Of a stretch of 64,000 nucleotides of DNA, positions 39,555-48,672 are shown piece by piece. A program made the translations under genes and the position numbers. Each line of letters opens with the position of its first letter. The stretch's first letter is position 1. The notes below the pieces were generated by a model, which was not told the DNA's origin, made no database searches, and saw only the letters and a program-made list of their open reading frames with translations. The DNA is from Bacteroides intestinalis (GTDB lineage: Bacteria > Bacteroidota > Bacteroidia > Bacteroidales > Bacteroidaceae), in the NCBI RefSeq assembly GCF_003464595.1, contig NZ_QRZF01000004.1, forward strand, positions 62,001 through 126,000. Reading direction: 5' to 3'.

Positions 39555-41414
39555 TCACTTGAACCTGTATTCTCCCCGACCGGCTTTCAGCAGCTGACCT
39601 TTATCGGTCATACGTTTCAGCAGTGAGTCGAGCGTACCGGGAGATATCCCAAACCGGGTACTTGCCTGAAGGGCCTGGCTGCGAGTGAAGCAGAGAGGCA
39701 GTCCATCCAGAAACGTCTCCTGTGACACTTTCTGTGGCTGTACAGAGTCCGTCGACGGAAGAAGTGAAAGGATATGACACGAATGCAGATAGAGAGGCTC
39801 CGCGAGCGACAGCACGGCATGAAAGTCATCGCCGCCCACGGTGAGTTCGAACTGCGAAACCACTCCATCCTGCACGTTCTCTTGCGGAACATGAGGCGAA
39901 GGCGATAGCCCCGGACAAGCCAGCAAGACTTTTATCATGTCATCCGTAGGCTTTTCAGCAGCAGTCGGGTCGATGCCGTCCGTTGCCATCAGCAAGGCGT
40001 CGAGCGAGCGCATCAATGCTACGATGCCGATGATACGGCAGATGTTGATGGCAATACGTGCCACTGCGCTTTTCATGTGGTCGCCATGAACCACGCCTGC
40101 ACGGCCGAATACGCTTGAGAGGTGAGCGTTGAACTCGTCTTTCTGTTCTTCGGTGAGCTTCAGGCTTATACCGCTTACCGCAGCCGTCAGGGCATCGAGC
40201 AGTCGTTTCCAACGCTCCCCCCAGAGGGTGAACATACGGTCATAGTCGGTTCCGGACTGATCGAACTGATCCACCCACTCATGAATGGGAGGCATACAGT
40301 AGAACACTTGGCGCGAAAAGAGGCCATTCTCTGCCGAGGGGATGAGCGGCTTCACCTGGGCTGGCGTTCCACTGATCAATACGCTGAGATATGATTTATT
40401 ACATTCCCGATATTCGTGGTTGGTACGGCGATTGTAGGCCAGCCGCTCATGATCGAAACTCTTGCGCAACGTGTCGCTCCAGTGCCCGTAATCCGTGCCG
40501 ATGGCTGTACTCACGGTATCGGCTTCGGTCTCGCATATCAGTCCCGCTCCATCGGCGTCCATCAGGTTCTCCAGCATACCGGCTCCTGAGTTGTCTCCCG
40601 CAATGAGGAACATCTTCATGCAAGGCTGTTCGGGTTCGGGGATATTTACCTTCTCCTTGCCCAGCACGTCCCATTGCGCTTTCTCGCGCCGGTAGATTTT
40701 CATCTTTTCGCTGTACGCTGCCATAAGCGAGTCGTGCAGGGGTTCCGCCAGCCGGCGCACCCACGTCAGCGCGCCTTTTCCGGAAGCGGGCGGGGCAATG
40801 ACAAAAGTTTGCAGACACGGATATTTGCTTTTTCGCCCGTAAGTAAAGCTCAGCAGCTTGTTGAGGGTAGCTCCGAATACGGTCAGCGCTCCCAGCAGCA
40901 GAATGTCCCTTTGGGCGGGTGAGTCTCCGCAGTCTATCACTCGTTGCAGAAAGAGCGGCCACCTGTATTCCACGAAACAGGGCAGTGAGACAGACGTTTC
41001 TGCGGGAACTGTTATCACGGTATCTTCGGTGCTTTGCGGTTGTTTCTGTTCTGTGTTTCCGCCTTTCCCTCGTGCGCACGTGTGTGTGGGTGTGAAGGGG
41101 GCCTGCAAGTTTTGCAAGTTTGCAAGTTTCTTATCGAAACGTATGCCTGCCAGTTGGGCCAGATGGAACACTGTTCCCAGGGAATTGCCTCCCCGTCCGT
41201 TCTGCAGAGCGTGGTCGTAGAGTTTGTCGGCCTCGTCATGCCGGTACTTATCGGAGAGGCGACAAAGGCGATGGAAGAAACTACGTCCTTCCTCTCCGCA
41301 ACTGTTGGCCACAGCAAAAGCCAGTGGCATGTATTCCTGATAAGTGGGGGCAATATTGGCTCCGCCCTGTTCTACGGCAATGGTCAATTGCTCGATAATG
41401 TCAAGTTCGTTCAC
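39555..41414 (-). CDS. DUF3987 domain protein (primase/helicase-like)
   Basis: A 619-residue protein with a P-loop. The GTG at 41414 is the most likely start, as no earlier ATG is in frame before the VirE-N stop 16 bp away. N-terminal segment IEQLTIAVEQGGANIAPTYQEYM, then a short helical region and the linker LANLQNLQAPFTPTHT at about residues 97-112. The linker is encoded by one copy of a 48 bp inverted repeat. The DUF3987 domain follows from about 150: WPLFLQRVIDCGDSPAQRDI, Walker A-like APPASGKGAL, and SGTPAQVKPLIPSAENGLFSR. It is usually paired with a VirE-N/BT4734-like gene, as here. Relatives occur in mobile and defence-like gene sets; activity is not established. Confidence 0.85.
   Translation of the reverse strand: MNELDIIEQLTIAVEQGGANIAPTYQEYMPLAFAVANSCGEEGRSFFHRLCRLSDKYRHDEADKLYDHALQNGRGGNSLGTVFHLAQLAGIRFDKKLANLQNLQAPFTPTHTCARGKGGNTEQKQPQSTEDTVITVPAETSVSLPCFVEYRWPLFLQRVIDCGDSPAQRDILLLGALTVFGATLNKLLSFTYGRKSKYPCLQTFVIAPPASGKGALTWVRRLAEPLHDSLMAAYSEKMKIYRREKAQWDVLGKEKVNIPEPEQPCMKMFLIAGDNSGAGMLENLMDADGAGLICETEADTVSTAIGTDYGHWSDTLRKSFDHERLAYNRRTNHEYRECNKSYLSVLISGTPAQVKPLIPSAENGLFSRQVFYCMPPIHEWVDQFDQSGTDYDRMFTLWGERWKRLLDALTAAVSGISLKLTEEQKDEFNAHLSSVFGRAGVVHGDHMKSAVARIAINICRIIGIVALMRSLDALLMATDGIDPTAAEKPTDDMIKVLLACPGLSPSPHVPQENVQDGVVSQFELTVGGDDFHAVLSLAEPLYLHSCHILSLLPSTDSVQPQKVSQETFLDGLPLCFTRSQALQASTRFGISPGTLDSLLKRMTDKGQLLKAGRGEYRFK
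41079..41126 (-). repeat. 48 bp inverted repeat, copy inside the DUF3987 gene
   Basis: This copy encodes the peptide LANLQNLQAPFTPTHT of the DUF3987 protein. It is the inverse of the copy at 39461-39508 (42 of 48 matches). In the same frame the outer copy would encode LAILQILQGALTPTHTHIRA and then a stop. Confidence 0.8.
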
Positions 41415-41430
41415 GATAAAAGTTGTGATT

Positions 41431-41994
41431 TTAATTATTTTTTAATTTGCATTCCGCATCGTATGCCAAGAAACAGGCTCTCGACATATCGGCGTTGGCA
41501 GCGTCGGCCTTTAGTCCGTGTCGCCATTCCAGATAGTCCCAGGCAGTGTGCAGGGCATTGTCAAACGAGTTTTCGAGCGTATCAGTGAAGGTGAGGCGGT
41601 AGGGCACAAAGAGTTTCACCCCTTTGGCGCCGGGGCTTACAAAGGCAAGATCCGGTTGCAGCACTTCGTCGGCAAAAAGGCGGTCGCGCCACATCATGGC
41701 TTCTTCGATAGAAGCAAGATGGTCAATGTCTATCACAAAGGCTCCGGATGGCACCACGATGCACTGCTCCCGACAGTACGAAAAGACGCCTGCAGGTGTG
41801 ACGTAAGGCAGTAACGTTTGCTTTTTTTTACGGAAATCCTTATCATTTTCCGTAGTGGACCTTACTATTTGTGTCAGTTCCTTCAGATGGGGATCGGAAG
41901 AGATGTAGGCATGAAGCCCCGCTATGCTGCATACTCCGGCAGGCACTTTATTGGTGATGGGAGCATTGAAAAAAGACATAATAGATTCTTTCAT
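41431..41994 (-). CDS. VirE-N / BT4734-like domain protein
   Basis: A 187-residue protein with the N-terminal domain known as VirE_N or BT4734-like, which resembles a primase/polymerase-like fold in distant relatives. Seen here: MSFFNAPITNKVPAGV (ATG at 41979 is an alternative start), LPYVTPAGVFSYCRE, the acidic stretch FVIDIDHLASIEEA, and SPGAKGVKLFVPY. In many genomes this domain is fused to DUF3987; here they are two genes with a 16 bp gap. The Asp-x-Asp in IDIDHL is a candidate metal site. It is the first gene of its transcription unit, with a -7 box at 42026-42033. Confidence 0.82.
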   Translation of the reverse strand: MKESIMSFFNAPITNKVPAGVCSIAGLHAYISSDPHLKELTQIVRSTTENDKDFRKKKQTLLPYVTPAGVFSYCREQCIVVPSGAFVIDIDHLASIEEAMMWRDRLFADEVLQPDLAFVSPGAKGVKLFVPYRLTFTDTLENSFDNALHTAWDYLEWRHGLKADAANADMSRACFLAYDAECKLKNN

Positions 41995-42025
41995 AACACG
42001 ATTATATTTATTACATTTATGTCAA

Positions 42026-42033
42026 CAAAGATA
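42026..42033 (-). promoter_or_regulatory. -7 promoter box of the VirE-N/DUF3987 pair
   Basis: Minus strand TATCTTTG fits TAnnTTTG, 32 bp before the ATG at 41994. No clear -33 box. Confidence 0.55.
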
Positions 42034-42133
42034 CGGTGAATAACCCATCCATTCCACTACATCAAAAGGCATTTATAAACTGTTTACATTCATTGAATAC
42101 TCGTTGATAATACATTGAAAATGTTTAAAGAAA

Positions 42134-42583
42134 ATGGAGATAAATAATACAAATATGAACGACAAACCGGAAATAGAGATAAAGATATTCGGCGGCACGA
42201 ACATGATAGCCCCCGCGGCTACTGCCGCCGTTCAGCACTTTTACGGCGATCAGTTTGCCGAGGTCGCCATCCGTCCCGAAGGAACCGAGGACATTGAAAG
42301 CCTGAATGATGACGAGTGCCATCTCTTCACCTACGTGCCCGACGTGAAAAAAGTGCATGAGTACACCCGGCTTCTGGGCGAATGTACCACCGCCCATGAT
42401 CTGGCGGGTGTGGTAAGCATCATGCTCAGCGAATCCCTCGTGGGCAAGGACACGGTGGTGAAAGGCGCCTTCATCGAGGTTCTTCTTCCTTTTGCCTCCC
42501 GGCTGACGTCGGGTGCAAAGGTGGATAATGTGAGGCAACAGATTAATAATATGCTGATGAGGAGAGGAAGGGGAGGAAAATAA
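42134..42583 (+). CDS. Uncharacterised acidic protein next to the opposing cassette
   Basis: I do not recognise this 149-residue protein. It starts at 42134 or 42155 (MNDKPEIEIKIFGGTN). It has no signal peptide or membrane helix. It is a mixed alpha/beta-looking sequence with an acidic middle (RPEGTEDIESLNDDECHLF) and an Arg/Gly-rich end (LMRRGRGGK). It is transcribed divergently from the VirE-N gene with 139 bp between, and its GC-rich codon use is closer to that gene than to the AT-rich glycosyltransferase genes after it. It probably belongs with the cassette and not with the capsule pathway. Confidence 0.6.
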   Translation: MEINNTNMNDKPEIEIKIFGGTNMIAPAATAAVQHFYGDQFAEVAIRPEGTEDIESLNDDECHLFTYVPDVKKVHEYTRLLGECTTAHDLAGVVSIMLSESLVGKDTVVKGAFIEVLLPFASRLTSGAKVDNVRQQINNMLMRRGRGGK

Positions 42584-42601
42584 AAGAAATCGGTTTAAAG
42601 T

Positions 42602-42921
42602 ATGAAATTGACCCATGATGAAGCTCTGAAAAAGTTAAAAAAAACTATGACGGCTATCATTTTATCAGGCATTACATTACCGCCAAAAATGTAACAATGC
42701 ACAAAAAACCACCTCTGTTTATGTATGATATCTCTGCTTGTAGCTTTGGCATTTATCTTTTACAAGAGTTTATTCTCAGAATATTATTTTACCACACCTC
42801 GTTTTCCATTGTTATATCCCAGTATGCATTGCTATGGGTAACAACGCTTATTACATTATTCTTATCTTATGCGCTGACTTCATTGACAAGAAAAGCAAAA
42901 TGTGGGAGAATGCTGGTATAA
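42602..42921 (+). pseudogene. Fused remnants: AAA-ATPase-like fragment and acyltransferase-3 C-terminus
   Basis: The ATG at 42602 reads MKLTHDEALKKLKK, then a run of eight A (42637-42644). If the frame shifts by one there, the reading continues as NYDGYHF, a hallmark of the predicted AAA-ATPase/DUF1703 family. The same frame runs on without a stop into HKKPPLFMYDISACSFGIYL, then LLQEFILRIL. That is the last 70 or so residues of an acyltransferase-3 membrane protein, ending LTRKAKCGRMLV. So pieces of two unrelated genes appear joined by deletion, with a frameshift in the first. Neither can be functional. Confidence 0.65.
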
Positions 42922-42944
42922 TAGCGTAATCAATATATAGATAT

Positions 42945-44078
42945 ATGAACATTTTGTTTTTACTGAAATATTATAAGATTGGTGGTGTTGAGACCGTTAC
43001 GCACGTCTTGGCCAATAAATTCCAGTCTGAATATCATAATTGCACTATCTTTTGTTTATCTCATTCAAGAGATACAATTTTCCCATCTTTAAGAAAAGAT
43101 GTCACCTTGATATTTTCACAGGAAACATCGAACAAGGAAGTAATTAAAGAGTTGAGATATATACTATTAGAGAAACATATTGATATTGTAATTAATCAAA
43201 GTGGTCATTTGATGTCTGTAATGCGGTTGTTGGAAATGGCTAAAGAGGGGTTAAGCATTAAAACGATATCTATCTATCATAATATGCCCAATTTACCCTC
43301 CTCTAAATCGACTAAATCAAGTCTTTCAATCGGACATGTCAGATTTCTTATCCAGCAACTCAAATCAAGATATGGAATGCGCTATATATATAAGCATAGC
43401 GATTTGTTTTGTCTCTTATCAAAATCATTTGTTAATCGCTTTTCTTCATATACGAAATGCAAAGAACTGTCAAAATTAAGAGTAATACCCAATCCTATAA
43501 CAATAGCTACATCATCCATGCCTTTGAAAAAGGAAAAAGAAGTGATTTATGTCGGGAGGGTTGATACTCAACAAAAAAGAGCAAAACGATTAATTAAAGT
43601 ATGGGCTTTATTGGAAAAAGCATTTCCTGAATGGAAATTCTCTATTGTTGGTGACGGATCAGCTTTAGATGATTTAAAAAAAGAGGTTCACAGATTAGAT
43701 TTAAAGAGGGTTTGTTTTACAGGATTTTGCAATCCTTTGGATTATTATAAAAGAGCTTCTCTGTTATTATTGACATCCGAATACGAGGGCTTCCCATTAG
43801 TCCTTCTTGAAGCTATGACAAATTATTGCATACCAGTTGTTTACGGAAGTTTCCCGAGTGTATATGATATAATAGATTCTGGTAAAGATGGTATTATTGT
43901 GCCATATTGTAAAGATGGATTTAGAGCTATTGAAATGGCCAATGAATTGAAGACTTTGATGGCTAATGAAGCGAAAATATCAGAAATGGCCCATGCCGCA
44001 AGCACAAAAAGCGAACAGTTTACCGTTGATGCAATTTATCAGTTGTGGATGAAAGTATTTAATGGATTGAAGTTATGA
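42945..44078 (+). CDS. GT4-family glycosyltransferase
   Basis: Cytoplasmic transferase adding a sugar to the capsule repeat unit. N-terminal domain starts MNILFLLKYYKIGGVETVTHVLANKF, with a GGVE glycine-rich loop of GT4 enzymes. The donor-binding half has VIYVGRVDTQQKRAKRLIK and the retaining-enzyme Ex7E motif EYEGFPLVLLE. At 377 residues it is typical. It is the first intact gene of an AT-rich block, and its stop overlaps the next start (ATGA). Donor and acceptor cannot be told. Confidence 0.88.
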   Translation: MNILFLLKYYKIGGVETVTHVLANKFQSEYHNCTIFCLSHSRDTIFPSLRKDVTLIFSQETSNKEVIKELRYILLEKHIDIVINQSGHLMSVMRLLEMAKEGLSIKTISIYHNMPNLPSSKSTKSSLSIGHVRFLIQQLKSRYGMRYIYKHSDLFCLLSKSFVNRFSSYTKCKELSKLRVIPNPITIATSSMPLKKEKEVIYVGRVDTQQKRAKRLIKVWALLEKAFPEWKFSIVGDGSALDDLKKEVHRLDLKRVCFTGFCNPLDYYKRASLLLLTSEYEGFPLVLLEAMTNYCIPVVYGSFPSVYDIIDSGKDGIIVPYCKDGFRAIEMANELKTLMANEAKISEMAHAASTKSEQFTVDAIYQLWMKVFNGLKL

Positions 44079-45082
44079 TGGAGGCTGTAACTATTGTAAT
44101 ACCAGTGTACAATGCAGAAAAGTTTATCGCTTCAACGATAAATAGTGTGCAGAAGCAGACATATACTAATTGGTCATTACTTATTGTGAATGATGGTTCG
44201 ACAGATAATACTGTACATATCTTGAATGATTATGCTCAAATAGATTCACGTATTCATTACACAACTATAGCCAATACAGGCTCAGCCCATGTGCCTCGTT
44301 TGACCGGTATATGCAAGGTATCTTCCCAATGGGTATGTATCATTGATGCTGACGATTATATTGAGGAAAACTATTTGGATAAGATGCTAAAAACAGCTCT
44401 GCGATTTCAGGCGGATATAGTATGCCCTCAGATGTATTACATAAGTGGAAAGAGCATCTTGCGAAAAGTGCCCAATAACCAAAAGCCTCTTCCTGTTTCA
44501 ATGACAGGGAAAGAAGCTGCTTTATTGACTTTCAAGAATGGATTAGGCTCTTTAATACCGATGACCAATGGTTTACTTATAAATAAGGAAAGCTTTGAAC
44601 CAGATTTCTTTGTTGAAGAGATAAACAGGAAGCAACATGGAGTTTACAGAGATGAAGTATTTGCATTATATGAATTCATAACCAGTAGAACAGTAGCATT
44701 ATCGACTGCTATTTATTACTATCATAAAAATGAGGAAAGTGTAACTCATGTTCTTTCTGTAAAATCATACGATAAATTGTTATCCGACATAGATTTTAAA
44801 TCGTTGGTATATAATTCATTTTCGGATAAGACGATACGGAATAGCATGGATAAACGTTTCTTGGATTTACTGTTTCACCGTAGAATTAAATATTTACAAG
44901 AAAAATCCAGTTTCGATAAAAAACAGCGAAAGAAAATTGAGGCGATGTTTAAGCAATCCTATCAGGCATTGAATAAGAAAGCCCAATATTCTATCCTGAA
45001 ATCCATACTATTTGTAATTGGTGGATTTAATGTGTTTAAATTGTCCACATTAGCAATTTACCTTATAAAACATCGAAAATAA
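44075..45082 (+). CDS. GT2-family glycosyltransferase
   Basis: GT-A fold inverting transferase. The N-terminus has VTIVIPVYNAEKFIASTINS, LLIVNDGSTDNT, and the metal/nucleotide motif CIIDADDYIEENYLDKM. About residues 1-110 form the catalytic fold; the remainder (YRDEVFALYEFITS and a basic C-terminal helix) is probably for acceptor binding. The length of 335 is usual. The start overlaps the previous stop by 4 bp, so translation is probably coupled. Confidence 0.9.
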   Translation: MMEAVTIVIPVYNAEKFIASTINSVQKQTYTNWSLLIVNDGSTDNTVHILNDYAQIDSRIHYTTIANTGSAHVPRLTGICKVSSQWVCIIDADDYIEENYLDKMLKTALRFQADIVCPQMYYISGKSILRKVPNNQKPLPVSMTGKEAALLTFKNGLGSLIPMTNGLLINKESFEPDFFVEEINRKQHGVYRDEVFALYEFITSRTVALSTAIYYYHKNEESVTHVLSVKSYDKLLSDIDFKSLVYNSFSDKTIRNSMDKRFLDLLFHRRIKYLQEKSSFDKKQRKKIEAMFKQSYQALNKKAQYSILKSILFVIGGFNVFKLSTLAIYLIKHRK

Positions 45083-45104
45083 CATCTTTTAAACAACCCT
45101 CTAT

Positions 45105-46526
45105 ATGTCTCAATCCCAGAAGAAAGCGATACTTTGGAATACAATAGGCAAATTATCTTCTCAGGCATTAAGCATTGTTGTCAGCTTAATTGTAGCAAGG
45201 TTACTTTTGCCTTCAGACTATGGTCTAATTGCCATCCTGACTGTTTTTATCGCCATAGCCGAAGCTTTATTGGATAGTGGATTTGAAAACGCATTGGTGC
45301 AAAAATCGGATAGAACAAACGTTGATTTTTCTACCGTTTTCTACTTTAATGTTACGGTATCCGCAACTCTGTATTTAATTTTATTTTTTGCGGCTATACC
45401 AATCTCTCATTTTTATAATGAACCTCAATTAATAGAAGTTACAAGGATTTATGCATTAATTGTTATTATCCAAGGATTGGCTATCGTACAACGTACAAAA
45501 TTGATGATTTCACTTCGCTTTAAAGAGTTTACTCAAATTAATCTAATAGCAGTCTGCATAAGCGGTTTTTTAGGAATTACGTTGGCATGGCATGGTATGG
45601 GGGTTTACGCCTTGCTGTGTCAGAACATATCCATGCAATTGCTATGCACAATGGGCTTATGGTTTAAAGTAAAGTGGAAACCGGATTTAGTTTTCTCTAC
45701 GGATTCATTCAAGCAACTTTTTTCATTTGGTTCTAAGCTATTGATTAGCGGAATGATGCATAGAATTTACACGAATTTATATTCGCTGATAATCGGTAAG
45801 TTCTATGCCGTGGCTGATGTGGGCTTTTTCACAAAAGCCAATTCATTGTCGAAACTGCCTTCGGTGCAATTTACGACTATCATAACACAAGTCTCTTATC
45901 CGGCTTTATGTGATTTGCAGAACGATGATGAAAAGCTGAAAAAACAGTTCTATAAATATCTGCGTTTGAACTGTTTTGTGGTTTTCCCGGCTATGGTTAT
46001 TCTTGCATCCATTTCCAAACCACTTATTTCCGTGGTATTGACAGAGAGATGGCTTGATATGGTTCCCTACATGCAAATACTTTGTATCGCTTATATGTTT
46101 GAGCCCATACAGCGATTTAATTGGTATATATTAAATGTAAAAGGACGTTCTGATTTATCTTTGAGCTCTGAAGTAATAAAGAAATCCATTGCTATATTTT
46201 TGTTAATTATCGCTCTCCAATTCGGAGTTATTTACATATGCTACAGCATTTTATTGTATTCCATAATAGATATTGTCATCACCATTTATTTTGTAAAAAA
46301 GGTATTGCCTTGGGGATATTGGGATGAATTCAAACAAATATATCCATACCTTATAGCTTCTGTTATTTCCGGTGTTGAGATATTGCTTATTAATAGTATG
46401 GTAAGTAATTGTTGGACTCAGCTCGTTGTCGGAATATTGGGAGTCGTTACATATTGGCTTATATGCAGATTGTATAAATGCAGAGAATGCAATATTATTT
46501 ATGAAATCAAACATTTAAAATCATGA
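45105..46526 (+). CDS. Wzx-type flippase (polysaccharide transporter family)
   Basis: Inner-membrane flippase moving the lipid-linked repeat unit to the periplasmic face. The N-terminus KAILWNTIGKLSSQALSIVVSLIVARLLLPSDYGL is the usual MOP/PST-type opening, and about 12-14 hydrophobic helices run through 473 residues. The segment FTKANSLSKLPSVQFTTIITQVSYPALCDLQND is typical of this branch. It is one of two integral membrane functions, with the polymerase at 48673, required for Wzx/Wzy-dependent assembly. Its stop overlaps the GT8 start by 4 bp. Confidence 0.9.
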   Translation: MSQSQKKAILWNTIGKLSSQALSIVVSLIVARLLLPSDYGLIAILTVFIAIAEALLDSGFENALVQKSDRTNVDFSTVFYFNVTVSATLYLILFFAAIPISHFYNEPQLIEVTRIYALIVIIQGLAIVQRTKLMISLRFKEFTQINLIAVCISGFLGITLAWHGMGVYALLCQNISMQLLCTMGLWFKVKWKPDLVFSTDSFKQLFSFGSKLLISGMMHRIYTNLYSLIIGKFYAVADVGFFTKANSLSKLPSVQFTTIITQVSYPALCDLQNDDEKLKKQFYKYLRLNCFVVFPAMVILASISKPLISVVLTERWLDMVPYMQILCIAYMFEPIQRFNWYILNVKGRSDLSLSSEVIKKSIAIFLLIIALQFGVIYICYSILLYSIIDIVITIYFVKKVLPWGYWDEFKQIYPYLIASVISGVEILLINSMVSNCWTQLVVGILGVVTYWLICRLYKCRECNIIYEIKHLKS

Positions 46527-47461
46527 ATATTGTTTGTGGAATTGATGACAAATTTGTCATGCCATGTGGTGTATTGATGACATCTATCTTTGAAAACAAC
46601 AAAGGAATAGATATTACTTTCTATATTCTTACCCAAGGACTACTGCCTTGCAATGTCAACAAACTGAAAGAATTAGCCAATCGTTATCAACAGAAGTTGT
46701 CGATTGTAATAGTAAGTCAAGAAACTCTAAAGGGCTGTCCCACTGCAGCACACATTTCCATTGCGAGTTATAACAGAATATTGGCTTCTGATATTTTGCC
46801 TGCCGATCTGGATAAATGTCTCTATTTGGATGCAGATATGATTGTAAACGGGCCAATTATAGATTTGTATAATACAGATTTAGGAAATGCGGCAATTGGT
46901 GCTGTCATAGACCAGTCTTGTGATGACATTCGGCATTATAATAGGCTTGGTTTAGATTCGGATAAAGGATATTTTAATGCAGGTTTATTATTGATTAACC
47001 TAAACCTCTGGAAGAAAGAAAAATTGTCCCCAAAAATACTTGAATACATAGATACCCATACGGGCGATTTGTTATTCCATGATCAAGATGCATTAAATGG
47101 AGTACTGCAAAATTCAAAAATATTTCTTCCAATGAAATATAATATGCAATTCTCTTTTCTATATAAAACGCCTTTTATAGCCAAACATCGCTGGAATGAG
47201 ATGCATGACGCAGCTGAAAATCCAGTGATTATACACTATACCAATAAGATAAAGCCGTGGCATCGAGATTGTATTCATCCTTATAAAGAGATATGGAAGT
47301 CATATTATTCCAAAACAACATGGGGGAAGAATAACTTGAAAGCATACTCGTTAGGAGGATATTTAAAGCTGAAGCTCAAACGAGTATTAGCGAGTTTGAA
47401 AATCAGGAAAACAGTTCCTCCTGCCATGCTGAGGAGTGAATTCTACAAATACTACAGATAA
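46523..47461 (+). CDS. GT8-family glycosyltransferase
   Basis: Retaining GT-A transferase of the LgtC/glycogenin family. Typical features: N-terminal MNIVCGIDDKFVMPCGVLMTS, the DxD motif in CLYLDADMIVNGPI, KGYFNAGLLLINLNLW, FHDQDALNGVL, and HYTNKIKPWH near the end. The 312-residue size matches the family. GT8 enzymes commonly add galactose or glucose; the sugar here is not known. It ends 3 bp before the acyltransferase gene. Confidence 0.9.
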   Translation: MNIVCGIDDKFVMPCGVLMTSIFENNKGIDITFYILTQGLLPCNVNKLKELANRYQQKLSIVIVSQETLKGCPTAAHISIASYNRILASDILPADLDKCLYLDADMIVNGPIIDLYNTDLGNAAIGAVIDQSCDDIRHYNRLGLDSDKGYFNAGLLLINLNLWKKEKLSPKILEYIDTHTGDLLFHDQDALNGVLQNSKIFLPMKYNMQFSFLYKTPFIAKHRWNEMHDAAENPVIIHYTNKIKPWHRDCIHPYKEIWKSYYSKTTWGKNNLKAYSLGGYLKLKLKRVLASLKIRKTVPPAMLRSEFYKYYR

Positions 47462-47464
47462 ATC

Positions 47465-48652
47465 ATGAAGACCGACATAACCGAAGTAAGCACTTCTATA
47501 GTTGTCAGTTGGCTAAGATTCCCAATGGCAGTTTTGGTAGTTTATATTCATCTTACACCACAACAAAATCCCATCTTTACTCCCATTTCAGGCATTGACT
47601 GGACAAGGTTAAATTTTGACAATATTTACTCAATATTAGGAGTAACGATAAATAATATTGCAGCAGTGGCTGTGCCATTTTTCTTTTTCTCTTCGGGATA
47701 CTATTTCTTTTACCGCACAGAGTTTAGCAAAGAAATATATGTCCGGAAAATAAAGAAAAGGGCCAAGACTCTATTGATTCCATATATTCTATGGAATATC
47801 ATAGCAGTCCTATGCCGCTATTTACATGGCTTATGGCAAAGTCAGATTTTGAATGTAGCATTGACAGAGAAACATTCGTTGAGTCTTGAAGATATTTACT
47901 CTTTACCTAATTGGGTATCATATATGTGGAATCATTTCACTATTTCAAATACAAATGGAATAGACCTTTTAGGCTTGAGCGGCAGTTTTACAGCCCCTGC
48001 TGATTTGCCATTATGGTTTTTACGTGATTTAATAGTCTTATCCGTGCTTACACCTTTAATTTATTTTGCCATCAAGCGCGGAAAGTATGCCTTTCTAATA
48101 GTCTTATGGATAGCGTATATTCTAAATATTGAAACGTTGGCAGGCATAAATATAATAGGTCTGTTCTTTTTTAGCTTTGGAGCATATCTGTCTATTAATA
48201 AAAAAGATCTTTTAGATACTTTCTTGAAATATAGGTCTGAAGGTATAATAGCTCTTATTATTCTATTGCCGATGCTTCTATTTATGAACGGAACGAAATT
48301 TGAAATGGCATTTAATCATATCTACTGTACTGTTGGCATAATTGCTGTTGTCGCATTGGCTTATAAAATGTCAAATAAAAAATCTCTTAGAAACTTCTTC
48401 CTCAAAAAATCGAACCGTAGTTTTTTTATATACGCTCTTCATACGCTACCCATAATTATTACTTCTCCTTTAGGGTTTGGTACTAATTTGCTAACTAAAA
48501 CATTTAACAGTCTTTGCAATTCGGGAGGGGAGGGTATTTTAACATACCTAATAGCACCAATCATCGGTGTTGTGATATGCTTATTCTGTTTTAGTTTTCT
48601 CAATCGTTTTTTTCCTAAAGCATTGTATTATCTAACAGGAGGAAGAGATTAA
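47465..48652 (+). CDS. Acyltransferase-3 membrane protein (putative O-acetyltransferase)
   Basis: Integral membrane acyltransferase predicted to add acetyl groups to the capsule sugar. About ten hydrophobic helices over 395 residues. Family landmarks are SWLRFPMAVLVVYIHLT (Arg and His typical of helix 1), PFFFFSSGYYFF, PLWFLRDLIVLSVLTPLIYF, and the C-terminal SNRSFFIYALHTLPIII. It lies between the GT8 and Wzy genes. The acyl group and sugar are inferred from the family only. A C-terminal fragment of a similar protein is present at 42697-42921. Confidence 0.85.
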   Translation: MKTDITEVSTSIVVSWLRFPMAVLVVYIHLTPQQNPIFTPISGIDWTRLNFDNIYSILGVTINNIAAVAVPFFFFSSGYYFFYRTEFSKEIYVRKIKKRAKTLLIPYILWNIIAVLCRYLHGLWQSQILNVALTEKHSLSLEDIYSLPNWVSYMWNHFTISNTNGIDLLGLSGSFTAPADLPLWFLRDLIVLSVLTPLIYFAIKRGKYAFLIVLWIAYILNIETLAGINIIGLFFFSFGAYLSINKKDLLDTFLKYRSEGIIALIILLPMLLFMNGTKFEMAFNHIYCTVGIIAVVALAYKMSNKKSLRNFFLKKSNRSFFIYALHTLPIIITSPLGFGTNLLTKTFNSLCNSGGEGILTYLIAPIIGVVICLFCFSFLNRFFPKALYYLTGGRD

Positions 48653-48672
48653 CTACATTCGTATTCAAATAA

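Noticed and set aside
39373..39558. Minus-strand frame after the DUF3987 gene
   Set aside because: It is made of the 48 bp repeat copy and the hairpin region and has no independent coding sign.
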